Made by a program: the position numbers and the translations under genes. A DNA stretch of 64,000 bases, taken from Adiantum capillus-veneris. Lineage: Eukaryota > Streptophyta > Polypodiopsida > Polypodiales > Pteridaceae. Below, one piece after another: positions 21,431 through 31,361 of the stretch (the stretch's first letter is position 1; every line of letters begins with the position of its first letter). The notes under the pieces are model-generated. The model saw only the letters and a list, made by a program, of their open reading frames with translations, had not been told where the DNA came from and searched no databases. The stretch is from NCBI GenBank assembly GCA_014529385.2, contig CM043944.1:77891884-77955883 (forward strand), in the 5' to 3' direction.

Positions 21431-21786
21431 AGCTAGTGAATAAGTAAGCAGTTACCAGAGTAGGTAGCTTCACTGTCAGTTAGTAGTCAGCAAAGCAGTT
21501 AGCTGTAGAGGAGATAAGGTTAGGTTATTTAGGAGAGCAGGTAAAGGTTTAGTGTGTGTGTGTGGCCCAAAAAGGCCATTTAAACTGCGCGACGATCGTC
21601 CGCGGTATTAGCTAGTGAATAAGTAAGCAGTTACCAGAGTAGGTAGCTTCACTGTCAGTTAGTAGTCAGCAAAGCAGTTAGCTGTAGAGGAGATAAGGTT
21701 AGGTTATTTAGGAGAGTAGGTAAAGGTTTAGTGTGTGTGTGGCCCAAAAAGGCCATTTAAACTGCGCGACGATCGTCCGCGGTATT
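21431..21786 (+). repeat. 179-bp near-identical tandem duplication in the element A leader
   Basis: Unit 1 is 21431-21609 and unit 2 is 21610-21786. They differ only by GCAGG/GTAGG and one GT unit, so the duplication is recent. Each ends with TGGCCCAAAAAGGCCA, a short hairpin, followed by GCGCGACGATCGTCCGCGG, a CpG-rich block with an ACGATCGT palindrome. Looser repeats of CAATGTCTGCTTGCACA lie just upstream (21222-21430). The rest of the leader (21099-22288) has no gene. Confidence 0.9.
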
Positions 21787-22288
21787 GTTCTTTTTAATAA
21801 AAAAACGCTCGGGATATTTGGGACCAAAAAGAAATTTGGGAATTAAAATAAGAAAAAATATTATCCTAAAGGAAGGGATTGGGATCATTCCCCAAGCCCA
21901 AGCCCAGGCTCAGGCCCAGGCCTCAGTTCTCAGTCTTATGATATACTACTTACACTACCTTATAGATAAAGACTAGGATCTCAAGTGAAGGGAGGGCATG
22001 TGGGACAAGTTCATCAAGTCCTCCACCATCCCCTTCACACTCACCCTTTGGACTTACTAATTCTAGTCCTCTCCCCACCTAGGAAAAGACCAATTTTAGG
22101 ATTCCGAGGGTTGTACGTAACCGAATCAGGGGTTGTAAAGCACGGCACGTCCCTCTAGCAAAGATGCTCATTTTGAGCTATCGCACGCCATATTCTATGG
22201 CTCGATTAAAGAAAGGGACCAACACCTAAAAAACTAGGTGAGCAGCCTTCACGGGCACTCACCAACACCTCTAGAGTGTCGAGGTCAC

Positions 22289-23323
22289 ATGCACCTACGC
22301 TCTGGTCGTGTGCTAGAGGACGAGCACATTGAGAGTGTCTCCGTTTACGCGGGCACTTATTATTTATCTACCTTAGGCTCTAGGCCCTCAGCGGGAACCC
22401 AAGGTAGTACCACTCAAGACCCACATATTGCGTCTAGTGATTCTTCCTTTGACTACGAAGTCATGGAGGGTTACCTGATGCCTAATCCTGATAGCTCAAG
22501 CCAAGACATGCATGCCCAATGTTCGAATAATCCAAATGCACCAAAGATCACACCATTAAACTTGATTGAGGTTATCGAGCAGCCATCACAAAGTACACTT
22601 ATGGTACCAATAAACGTGTGGAAAAAACAGAATTATATTCTTGAGGAAAGAGACACGGCATCAATTTCCCAATCTAAGAAGAAGAAGAAAACACGAAGGA
22701 AGAGATCGCAAAAAGAAGTGAAGTCAGACCCCAATTCAAAGACCAACATAGGGACTGGTGACGACCTCGTATATATGAACAACGTTGAAGAGGATTCTAA
22801 TACACGTGAAATCGTGGAGACCAAAACAACCACTAAGAAAGAAACCAGTAAGCAAGATCGTCATGAGCCACAATGGCCAGGATCCAAGAAGAAGAGAGGA
22901 ACTTATCCAAACTCTACAGAGGAGATCGAGCGGGTCAAGCAATTAAGGAGGTTGGTAGAAGATACCCAAAGGGATCTAGAGGCAGCACCTAGGCAGATCC
23001 AGATTATAGACACAGTGTTCCCTACGCAACAACAACCTCAGAAAGTCTATCGACCCCTAGCCATACCTAGTGTCATCCAAGAAGATAGTGACTTAAAGTC
23101 ATGGGAAAGTGGACGTACTCACTTCTTGTTGGAAAGAATGTTTACAGAGGGACTACCTGACCCTATCGAAGAAATGGAGATCCCATCTTCCCCACGTCAA
23201 GGGATTGAAGCCCAAAAGGTGCCGTTAAATATTGCCAAATTGATGGATTTCATGGCTTCAGAGGTTAGAACCACCATCATGTCCAAACTATATGGAGACC
23301 CTGAGCTATTCTTAGCTCTTTGA
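22289..23323 (+). pseudogene. Element A gag, large internal deletion
   Basis: The ATG at 22289 begins MHLRSGRVLEDEHIE, the same start as gag in A'. The frame runs through NPDSSSQDMHA and then joins directly to QCSNNPNAPKIT, which in A' lies just after the fourth zinc knuckle. About 570-620 codons including the capsid core and all zinc knuckles are missing. The rest is the acidic/basic linker (KKKKKTRRKRS, PQWPGSKKKRG) and the block before protease, ending at a TGA after FLAL. The deletion joins at a 3-base GCC overlap. Confidence 0.85.
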
Positions 23324-23520
23324 GCTTTCCTCAATGGAGAACTGAAGGTCGGCCACCACAACTTGCACAGATGGATGGAGTTAGGGAGATGCCAATAGAG
23401 GAGGAACACTTAGATCCACAACCCAACCTAGATGAGAACCCTATTGTAGAAATACTTGTTAACAAGTTGGGATAATACTTTGAGGAAGATGAATCCAATG
23501 CAACCATACCAATCACTACC

Positions 23521-23838
23521 AAGGAATTTATTGTGAAGGGAATCCTTGATGGTGGCACTGGGGTTAGCATTGTGACTAAAAATTGATGGGAAACTATGGG
23601 AAGACCTCACCTTGGAACCACAACCATAGTAGTAAAGATGGCCAATGGGTCTATTGTTAAACATATTGGGATGCTAGAAGATCTCAAGATCAAGGTCTTT
23701 GGACATAAAATAAGAATTACCTTCATTGTTATGGATTTGTCCAAGCACACTATGGCATCTGAGATGATCTTAGGACCTCCTTTCATGAGGGAAGAAAAAA
23801 TGGTGCATGACTGGTCTAAAAACCACGTCTACTTGTAG
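23521..23838 (+). pseudogene. Element A protease 1 (retropepsin, DGG motif)
   Basis: The frame reads GILDGGTGVSIVTKN, a stop, WETMGRPHLGTT, then MLEDLKIKVFGHKI, FIVMDLSKHT and MILGPPFM…HDW. This is the retropepsin fold of Ty3/gypsy elements in its usual place before RT. The catalytic motif is DGG, shared with A' (ILDGGA). One in-frame TGA follows the active site. Confidence 0.8.
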
Positions 23839-23859
23839 TTCCAAGATTCTTTCATTCGA

Positions 23860-24811
23860 GTGGATCTTGTAACTGGTCGAGCACATCCTCTAGGAAACAG
23901 GTTTATAATTAATCATAGATCTGACACCACAGTTCACTCGGACCTGTTGCAGTATTGTTACATGTGTAAAGCCGACACTGACGTTGGGGAAGATTCTCCT
24001 TATATGGATGTACTACCTGGGATGACTGAGTCAGACAATGTGGATTTGGTCCACCTAGCAGCAACCATAGATACTTGGGGAAACAGGGGGATGACCTGCG
24101 TAACAAGTAAGGGGGATGAAATGCCACCACTGGTACCCTTAAATATGCTAGAAGCAATGAATATAGCTTCTATGGACCTACAAGATGAAGGGTATGACTG
24201 GCATTGGAACCAGTAGTGTCTCACAAGACTATAGCCCACACGATCTGGGGTCAGAATCATCAATTTAAATTGACTATGAGGATGAAGAATCTGAGTTAAA
24301 TCTTAGTACAAATGTGGGGAAAAACCATTCAGGGCCCAGTGGTACCCTAGATAACAATCTATCCAAGGGAGCAAAAGACACAAGTAACGATTCATCTAGT
24401 GACTCTTCACTAGAGATTGGCCGTAATCAAAAATTAGACAAGAAGAGTAAGAGATATAAGAGGCGACGATATCAAGCAAATGTCCGTGCTAGAATAAAGG
24501 AAGAGAAATCTACCGCAGAATGGCTTAATTATATAGGGGCATGTGATGCTCATCGAAAGTTGGTAGATAATTGGCGTGAATAACTTCAAAGCGTTATATG
24601 GTGTAGTCCACAACCCATTGACATCGCACGAGTAGAGGCTACATAGAAGCCAAAGTTGAGCAGTATTGTAAGGAGACAACAAAATCTAGAGTTAGCTCAA
24701 CAACAAAAGGGATCGGAAGTGAAATCATAGTCCACAGAACAACAGAACCCCACAGACTTACACCCTACACCTGAACATTTCAAATCCTACACCACAGAGG
24801 AACGTAAAGTT
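23860..24811 (+). pseudogene. Element A protease-RT linker
   Basis: Open pieces include CKADTDVGEDSPYMDVLPGM, LVHLAATIDTW and a Lys/Arg-rich block (KLDKKSKRYKRRRYQANV) followed by EWLNYIGACDAHRK. Counterparts occur in A' at 33586-34142. I know no domain here. Confidence 0.6.
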
Positions 24812-26370
24812 GTGTATACAAAGGCTCAAAGAAAACCTATCGATGGAAGAAATGGATTTTATGATGGTCCCGTGATAGTTAAGGAAATAGAGTTAGCAGA
24901 CCCAGAAGAAGAGTCCAAACCTGTCTTCATTGCCCGAGATCTGACAGAGACTGAGGAGTGTATACTTAAAGAACTTCTCAGGGAATTTAGGGATATATTT
25001 GCTTGGACATATCATGATATGAAAGGTGTTCCACCTTTCGTGGTGCAGCACACAATCCCCATGAATAGCATGCCTAAACTAGTTCAACAACGACCCTACC
25101 CAATGAATCTTAAATATGCAAAGATCATTCAAGAAGAGATTGAAAAGCTTGTGAGATGCGGATTCGTTTACCCTATTGAGCACTCAGAACGGGTGTCTCC
25201 AATAGTGATTGTACCGAAAAAGAATGGGAAACTCAGAGTGTGTGTGGATCTCAAGAAGGTCAATGCCGCCACTAGGAGGGACCATTACCCCTTGCCATAT
25301 TTAGAACATGTGCTTGAAAGAGTTGCAGGAAAGGAAGCTTATAGCTTTTTAAATGCGTACTCTGGCTACAATCAAATCACAATTGTGATAGAAGACTAAG
25401 CTAAAACAGCCTTTATAACAGAATTTGGAGTGTTCGCATTTCGTGTCATGGCTTTTGGCTTAACCAATGCCCTTGCTACCTTTCAAAGATTAATAAACAC
25501 TACTTTTGAAGAATATTTGAGGGAGTTTTGCGAAGCTTTCTTAGATGACCTTTGTGTTTATTCCTCTTGGAAAGAACATCTATCATGCTTACGAAAAGTG
25601 TTTGAGAACTGCAGATTGTATCGCATCTCCTTAAACCCTTTCGAATGCCAATTTTGGGTTAAACATGGAGTCATTTTAGGGCATATAGTGTCCAAAAATG
25701 GGATTTCCACAAATAAGAGAAAAAATAAAGCCATTGTTGAATTGCCACCACCTACAAACTATAAAGAAGTTCAAAGGTTCATGGACTATGTTGGTTATTA
25801 CCGATGATTGATTTTAAACTTTGCCGAGATAGCTCGTCCTTTGTACAAGCTTCTTATTGAGTTCCACTGGACCACGGAGTGTGACCATGCTTATGAGTCA
25901 TTGAAAAAGACCTTGACAAGTGCTCCCATTTTACGAGTGCCCGATTGGAATGTAATTTTCCATGTGCATATTGATGCATCAAACTTTGCTATTGGGTGTG
26001 TTCTAGCTCAACCAGGAGAACATGAATTGAACTACCCCATTAGCTTTGCAAGTTGAATGATGTTGAGAGAAACTACACCGCTACGAAGCGAGAAGGTTTA
26101 GCTATGATTTACGCAGTGAAGAAATTTTGCTACTATCTTCTTGCCAACAAGTTTGTTTTCTATGTGGATCATCAAGCCTTGTTGTATCTAGTAAATAGAC
26201 CTTGTTCCACGGGAAGAATTACAATATGGTTGTTAATTCTCCTTGAGTTTGATTTTACTGTTGTGATGAGACCTGGCAAAAGACATGTCATGGTAGATTA
26301 TTTGTCTCGCATACCCAATGGTGAAGCCCTGGAGTCGATGATGAATTGCCTGATACTTCTCTATTCCTAG
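24812..26370 (+). pseudogene. Element A reverse transcriptase and RNase H
   Basis: RT shows FRDIFAWTYHDMKGVPP, QRPYPMN, EIEKLVRCGFVYPIEHS, SPIVIVPKKNGKLRVCVDL, DHYPLPYLEHVLERVAG, FLNAYSGYNQI, VMAFGLTNALATFQRL and the catalytic FLDDLCVYS. RNase H shows HIDASNFAIGCVLAQPGEH, ERNYTATKREGLAMIYAVKKF, FYVDHQALLYLV and YLSRIPNGEA. Stops occur after IED, after VGYYR and in SFAS*; the RNase H piece is thus in separate frames. This polymerase would copy the element RNA. Confidence 0.9.
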
Positions 26371-26418
26371 TCTAAACCATACTTGAATGGAGTGAGAAGA
26401 TTGTGAACTTTCTGGTTA

Positions 26419-27543
26419 ATGGTTTTCCACCCAAAGATTCGTAAGGACATAGCTCAAAAACTGTTAAAAGAATGTGAACCTTATTCTCTTATTGTAGGAA
26501 CTCTCTATAGGCTAGGGAAGGACGATATTCTTAGACGTCGTGCCCGTAAAAATGAGTATTTATACATACTACAAGAAGCCCACATGGGTATAGTCGGAGG
26601 AAATTTCTCAGGGGAACTAATAGCTAGAAAGGTGTTGCAATCAGGCTATTGGTGGCCTACCTTATTCAAAGATGCATCACTTTTTGCAAAAGGATATGAT
26701 GAATGCCAACGTTACAAGATCACACAATGAAAGGATAAGATGCCCTGACATCCTGTTAAAGTGACTGAACCATTTGAAAAATGGGGGTTGCACGTTGTAG
26801 GCCCAGTTAGTCCGGCAGCTTGTAGCACTCAATCTCGATATATTATCATTGCCACTGACTATGTGACAAAGTGGGCGAAAGCTAGGGCGACACGTAAGGT
26901 TGATGCAAGGTCAACTGCCAAGTTTCTCTTTGAGAACATTATTACAAAATTTGGTTGTCCCTTTGAGATTGTGAGTGACAATGGCACTCATTTTATAAAT
27001 GGAGTGATAAAAGAACTCACTACCAACTTCATGATAGCTCACCATAAGTCCACACCTTATTATCCACAAGCAAATGGCCAAGTTGAGAGCACCAACAAGA
27101 CCTTAATCTCTATCTTGACCAAAACGGTGGAAGCTCATCGCACATATTTGGGATTTGAAGCTGACTTCATCCCTATGGGCTTATTGTACTTCTTACAAAG
27201 TGGTTATTAATTGTACACCATTCAAAATGTATATGGCCAAGAAGAAGTTATGCCATGGGAGTTTGTAATTCCTAGTCTGCGTGTAGCTTCACAAGAAGGT
27301 TGGGATGGTAACCCTTTAGTTGAGCGCTTATATATCCTTGAAAGGGTAGATGAAGAAAGGCAATTGGCTGTGCAAAATGCACTTGTGGAGAAAGATAGGA
27401 GGAAGAAATGGTTTGACCGTCATCTAAAGAACAAGGATATCAATGTTGGTGATAAAGTCCTTATGTATGGAGTGCGTAACAAAAAGAAAAAGTTGAAATA
27501 TGCGGGAAAAAGACCATATAGAGTATGTGAAATCACCCCATAA
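26419..27543 (+). pseudogene. Element A integrase
   Basis: The zinc-binding N-terminus is decayed (AHMGIVGGNFSGE, with Asn where the second His is expected; CQRYK kept). The catalytic triad is visible: ATDYVTKWAKA, EIVSDNGTHF and ANGQVESTNKTL. A stop follows LQSGY, then QEEVMPWEFVIPSLRVA, LVEKDRRKKWFD and KDINVGDKVLMY form the C-terminal domain, ending at a TAA at 27543. No chromodomain is seen, in keeping with a non-chromovirus lineage. Confidence 0.88.
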
Positions 27544-27779
27544 GGGACCATTTGTGTGGAGACTCTTGATGGAGTTGAAACCATTGGATTCCTCAATGGA
27601 AGCAAATTTAAAAGATACTGTGATCCTTTAAGCCAAGAGGAACTATGTGCCATCCATTAAAAAAAAAGGCAGCCAAGGCACAAACAGAATTGAAGAAGAT
27701 ACAAGCTCAAGCTGAGGCTAAGGAGTAACAACAACGCATAAGACGCCAAACGAGAGGCTAACCTTGGAGTTACACATGC

Positions 27780-28160
27780 ATTCCACGTTGAAACCGACAA
27801 GGATTGGTTGGACTCTGACACACCTCTACGATACCCTATTGAGCTAAACAACGCCTATGGAAAAGTACTATATAACGCCTTATTGGACACGGGTGCTAAG
27901 TATAATCTGTTATCATCTGGGGTGTGGTGTCAGTTAGGAAAGCCATCTCTATCTAAGAGTATTATCCAAGTCAAGGGTGTCAATAAGATAATTTTTGGTA
28001 TCTGGCACACTTCTGTCAGTTATGACAATGGGGTTGTAGCTCAAGACTTTTTGGTCATGCCTGTTGGAACTATGGAGGGCAACATAAACCTTGGACGCAC
28101 GTGGATGTTGGCAACCAAATGCACTATTGATTGGTGTACTGGTAGTGTCACAACGCGACC
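27780..28160 (+). CDS. Extra retropepsin-like domain downstream of integrase
   Basis: The frame 27808-28284 reads TPLRYPIELNNAYGKVLYN, then ALLDTGAKYNLLSSGVW with the catalytic Asp codon at 27886, IIQVKGVNKIIFGIWHTSV, DFLVMPVGTMEGNINLGR and TWMLATKCTIDW. A DTGA loop, a flap-like middle and a LGR.W block before an IDW strand are the layout of a retropepsin. It differs from protease 1, which has DGG. Its position after integrase is unusual. The end of the same domain (GTWMIATKYTSDWGTGD) survives in A' at about 30870-30935, so the ORF is shared by the family. Activity is unknown; it could also be a protease captured from another element. Confidence 0.65.
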
Positions 28161-28769
28161 ACCGACTCTTACCCCTATCCTTGAAGCAAAGTCACGAAGT
28201 TGCAGGATATCCAAGATGCACAAACCAAAGTGGTTAACTCGTCCTTGTCGGTTGCCCATGAACCTAGCACTTCAACACTTGTAGTTGCAGCAAGCAGTAA
28301 TATTGCAAGTAGTCAACCTGCACAACCTAAGAGTATATATCAATGGGTCCCCAAGGCCTTACTTCCAGATACCTCAACCTTTCCATCCATTTCAAGAAAA
28401 ACTTCTCATGGAAAACCAAGAGCACACTCTAGGAGAGTCAAGACCAAATCACGATGGATTCCAAAACGACTATTAGAAGCCCAAGGCTACTATGATGGAA
28501 ATGATCAAACTTGGGTACCTAAACATAAAATGTGTCTTTCCCTATCACCTACAAAACCATGTGAGTCAATTAGTGTAACTCCAAAGCCAATGGCAGACCG
28601 TGGAAAGGGAAAGATCACAGAATGCTACACACCTATTCCAGAGCTAGTTTGGGTTCTAAGGCAAAACCAAATTATCCCACCTAGCTCAGGAAGGGGGGAG
28701 TCCCATGAAGCTTCTAGCTGCTCCTGCTACAAAGGAATCCACACCTCCCAGTGTTCAATAATCACCTGA
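28161..28769 (+). pseudogene. Element A tail ORF with repeated W(V/I)PK motifs
   Basis: A one-base shift near 28196 separates the protease-like ORF from a 189-codon frame (28200-28769). It carries YQWVPKALL, SRWIPKRLL, QTWVPKHKM and LVWVLRQ at intervals of roughly 30 to 65 residues, in a basic Ser/Pro-rich context, and ends PPSSGRGES. The A' copy has the same motifs. I recognise no family. The tail may have been fused to the protease-like domain in the parent element. Confidence 0.6.
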
Positions 28770-30239
28770 TGAACCACTACAAGTTCGATCCTGGGAGAGT
28801 ACCTTACCATCCTTGCAACTCGATGAGGCACCTAAGGTAATAGAAAACTAATGGCAAAAGTCCTCACCTGTTACCAACTGGAACAATTGGTTTCAAAGGG
28901 TGACGAGCACATTTCAAACAGTATGACCTACCCAAGGAAGGGGGGAGTCCTCACGTCAATATTTTGGATCCCCATCCTCTTAAATTTTCTTCCCTGACAT
29001 CTGAACTCTGCAATTGAGGGACTGTATATACATAGCCTTATATTAGTTCTAGCAAAAAAACAAAAACAAAAACAAATAGTAAAAGAGCAAGAGTGACTAG
29101 CCGAGAGCACCCTATCAGATCCTACACATAAGTCCGAATTCACCATGTCACATCAAGCAGCACACGAAAACAACTCTTATGTTTTAAAGAACTAACCAAA
29201 TCTATCTGTATTCTCAGAGATGGCTAGTTCACTAGAGGCATGCGCTTCTATTTTTATGAAAGGTACCCTTTTTATTTTTCTCAAGTGTTTCACATATGCT
29301 ACCCTGTACTTTCTTGCGAATAGGATTTGGTAGAGAGACTTGCCCGTGAGAGAAATTTTGAGGAGTTAGAATGGCTGATACGTCTATGGATAACTAGTGA
29401 TCCCTACCTTGTAGCGAATGTTTCTCCAGTGGCACGACTTTAGGTTAACTCGTTTACTTGACCACTAGTCCTAGTTGATAAAATTATCTGAGTGTTTGAG
29501 ACCTTATGAATGTTTTAGGCATAGAGAAGCTTGCTCACTTAAACAACAAAAGTCAGTAGTGAGAATACCAAGGAAATGGAAGCAAAAAACATAAGTGCCA
29601 CAAATGAAAAATCTTACGCTAGAAGAGAAATCCTGGCTTGATTTGGTACTTCACTCACATGTATTGTCTATGGTACTAGAGCCCTAAAGGTTCCCAGTGT
29701 GGGTGCTTTTCCTTGAGAAGCAAAAGCCCCGGACATACAAAATAAGCACACACGTTAAATGATTGTGAACCAAAGTAAAAGAAAAAAGGGAAAAAATGAC
29801 ATTAAAAGACTTCCATCGAGCTTACAATTAAAATTTCAAGCTTTTGTTTGGAGTTGTGAGAGCTAATTGTCTAATCAAAGTTGAAAAGCACAGTTAGGGA
29901 ATCTTGCATTTAGAGAATCTTCTTAGCTTAGGTAGTACTAGAGTAGTTGTTTTAACCTTCGTCATAGCTAACTAAGTATAAACTCACCCATAAGATAAAT
30001 CTCTTGATTAATTAATTTCATCAAAGTGCAATTTATTTGTCCTTAATGGCAGTCTAGCATTTCATAAATCTTGTATTTACTCATTTCCACATGTACTTTA
30101 CATTCCTCTCATGATTTATTGGCATATAATTCCGCTTGCATAAAACAGTGACTTTGCCTTGCAGATTCAAATCCAGATGCTCTACAACATGGACAAAACG
30201 GGCTTTCTCTCACTAGCTTACGAGGACGAAATCTACATC
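28770..30239 (+). other. Element A 3' untranslated region, no gene
   Basis: AT-rich non-coding sequence between the tail ORF and the polypurine tract. Its last third matches the A' region at 15400-16100. Confidence 0.7.
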
Positions 30240-30250
30240 AGGAAGAGGGG
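30240..30250 (+). promoter_or_regulatory. Polypurine tract of element A
   Basis: AGGAAGAGGGG lies two bases before the 3' LTR and is the expected plus-strand primer. Confidence 0.8.
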
Positions 30251-30252
30251 CA

Positions 30253-30577
30253 TGTTTACCACCAAGCGACCACCTTTTATGTAGCCATGGGCCGGGCTTG
30301 TCGGACCCGCTAGTAGTGTATTATGTTATTGGCCGGGCTTGTTGGTCAGGTCGCAATGGTTAAGAGTGATCGCCAATGAGAGGCGCACTCTAAAACTAGA
30401 ACCTATAATTTTTGGGTAAGATTGGCTAAGTGTGGGCGCCCAAATGTGAACGGGCAAGCCCATATAAAAGTCAATCTAAACCTAAATGGGGCATTCTCTC
30501 ACTTGTGCAATGCAAGAAGAGTGCTGTTGCTCCATCTCCTTCTCCGTCTCCTTTGTGTACTAGTGTGTGTGTGTGTG

Positions 30578-30618
<41 letters not shown>

Positions 30619-30847
30619 TCAAGCATTGCGACGGCACAACAGCGGCAAGGCGATTGAGCATGGCGCAGCGGCCACTCCCTCTTCTTCGCAGCGAGGAATC
30701 CTCCACGACAACAAGCATAGAGCGGTGAGTGACACACCATTGTCATCTTTGAGCTTACTAGTTTAGGCTAGTTGCGTGCTTGGAGCCATCTGTGGCTCGC
30801 ACACAGTGTTAGGAAAGTCCCTTGCTTCGATACGTGTGGCGCCCACA
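30253..30847 (+). mobile_element. Element A 3' LTR
   Basis: 595 bp from TGTTTACCACC to GCCCACA. Most of the length difference from the 5' LTR is the longer GA tract (30581-30615). TATAAAAG is at 30463-30470. Confidence 0.92.
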
Positions 30848-30852
30848 CTATG

Positions 30853-31361
30853 GCTTGAGTGGCAGGGCTAAGAGTTGGTTTCTGCATTGTGACATCCCCA
30901 GTCCCCCAATCACTAGTGTATTTGGTGGCTATCATCCACGTGCCAATGTGTGCGATGAGCTTCCATCGTTTTGGTCAAGATAGAAATTAAGGTTTTGTTG
31001 GTACTCTCAGATTGGCCATTTGCTTGTGGATAATAAGGTGTGGACTTATGGTGACTATCATGAAGTTGGTAGCGAGTTCTTTTATCACTCCATTTATAAA
31101 ATGAGTGCCATTGTCACTCACAATTTCGAAGGGACAACAAAATCTTGTAATAATGTTCTCAAAGAGAAACTTGGCAATTGATTTTGCATCAGCCTTACGT
31201 ATCGCCCTGGCTTCCCCCCACTCTGTCACATAGTCAGTGGCAACGATAATATATCAAGATTAAGTGTTACGAGTTGTAGGACTAATTGGCCCTACAAAGT
31301 CTAAGCTCCATTTTTCAAATGGTTCAGTCACTTTAATAGGATGTAAGGGCATCCTATCCTT
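30853..31361 (-). pseudogene. A' integrase, truncated and fused to the extra protease end
   Basis: Minus-strand frames give EWGEARAIRKADAKS, KFLFENIITRF, EIVSDNGTHF and KTLISILTKTMEAHRTH, then jump to GTWMIATKYTSDWGTGD, which in element A lies about 950 bp further on. The joint is at a CGCAC overlap (element A counterparts near 27140 and 28090). The integrase C-terminus and the active-site half of the protease-like domain are thus lost in this copy. Confidence 0.75.

Larger units (their letters stand above)
20495..30847 (+). mobile_element. Element A: complete-structure Athila/Tat-like gypsy element
   Basis: Two LTRs of 582 and 595 bp (TG…CA), a tRNA-Asp-like primer site, a polypurine tract and a perfect 5-bp duplication CTATG (20490-20494 and 30848-30852) define the insertion exactly. 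The flanks join within the tail ORF of A', and deleting the element plus one duplication copy restores a continuous minus-strand frame (…TQAIVPEILPLKE…). The order inside is leader, gag remnant, protease 1, RT, RNase H, integrase, protease-like domain 2 and W-P-K tail. Several stops and frameshifts are present and most of gag is deleted, so it is not autonomous. The two LTRs differ at many positions, so the insertion is not very recent. Confidence 0.93.
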
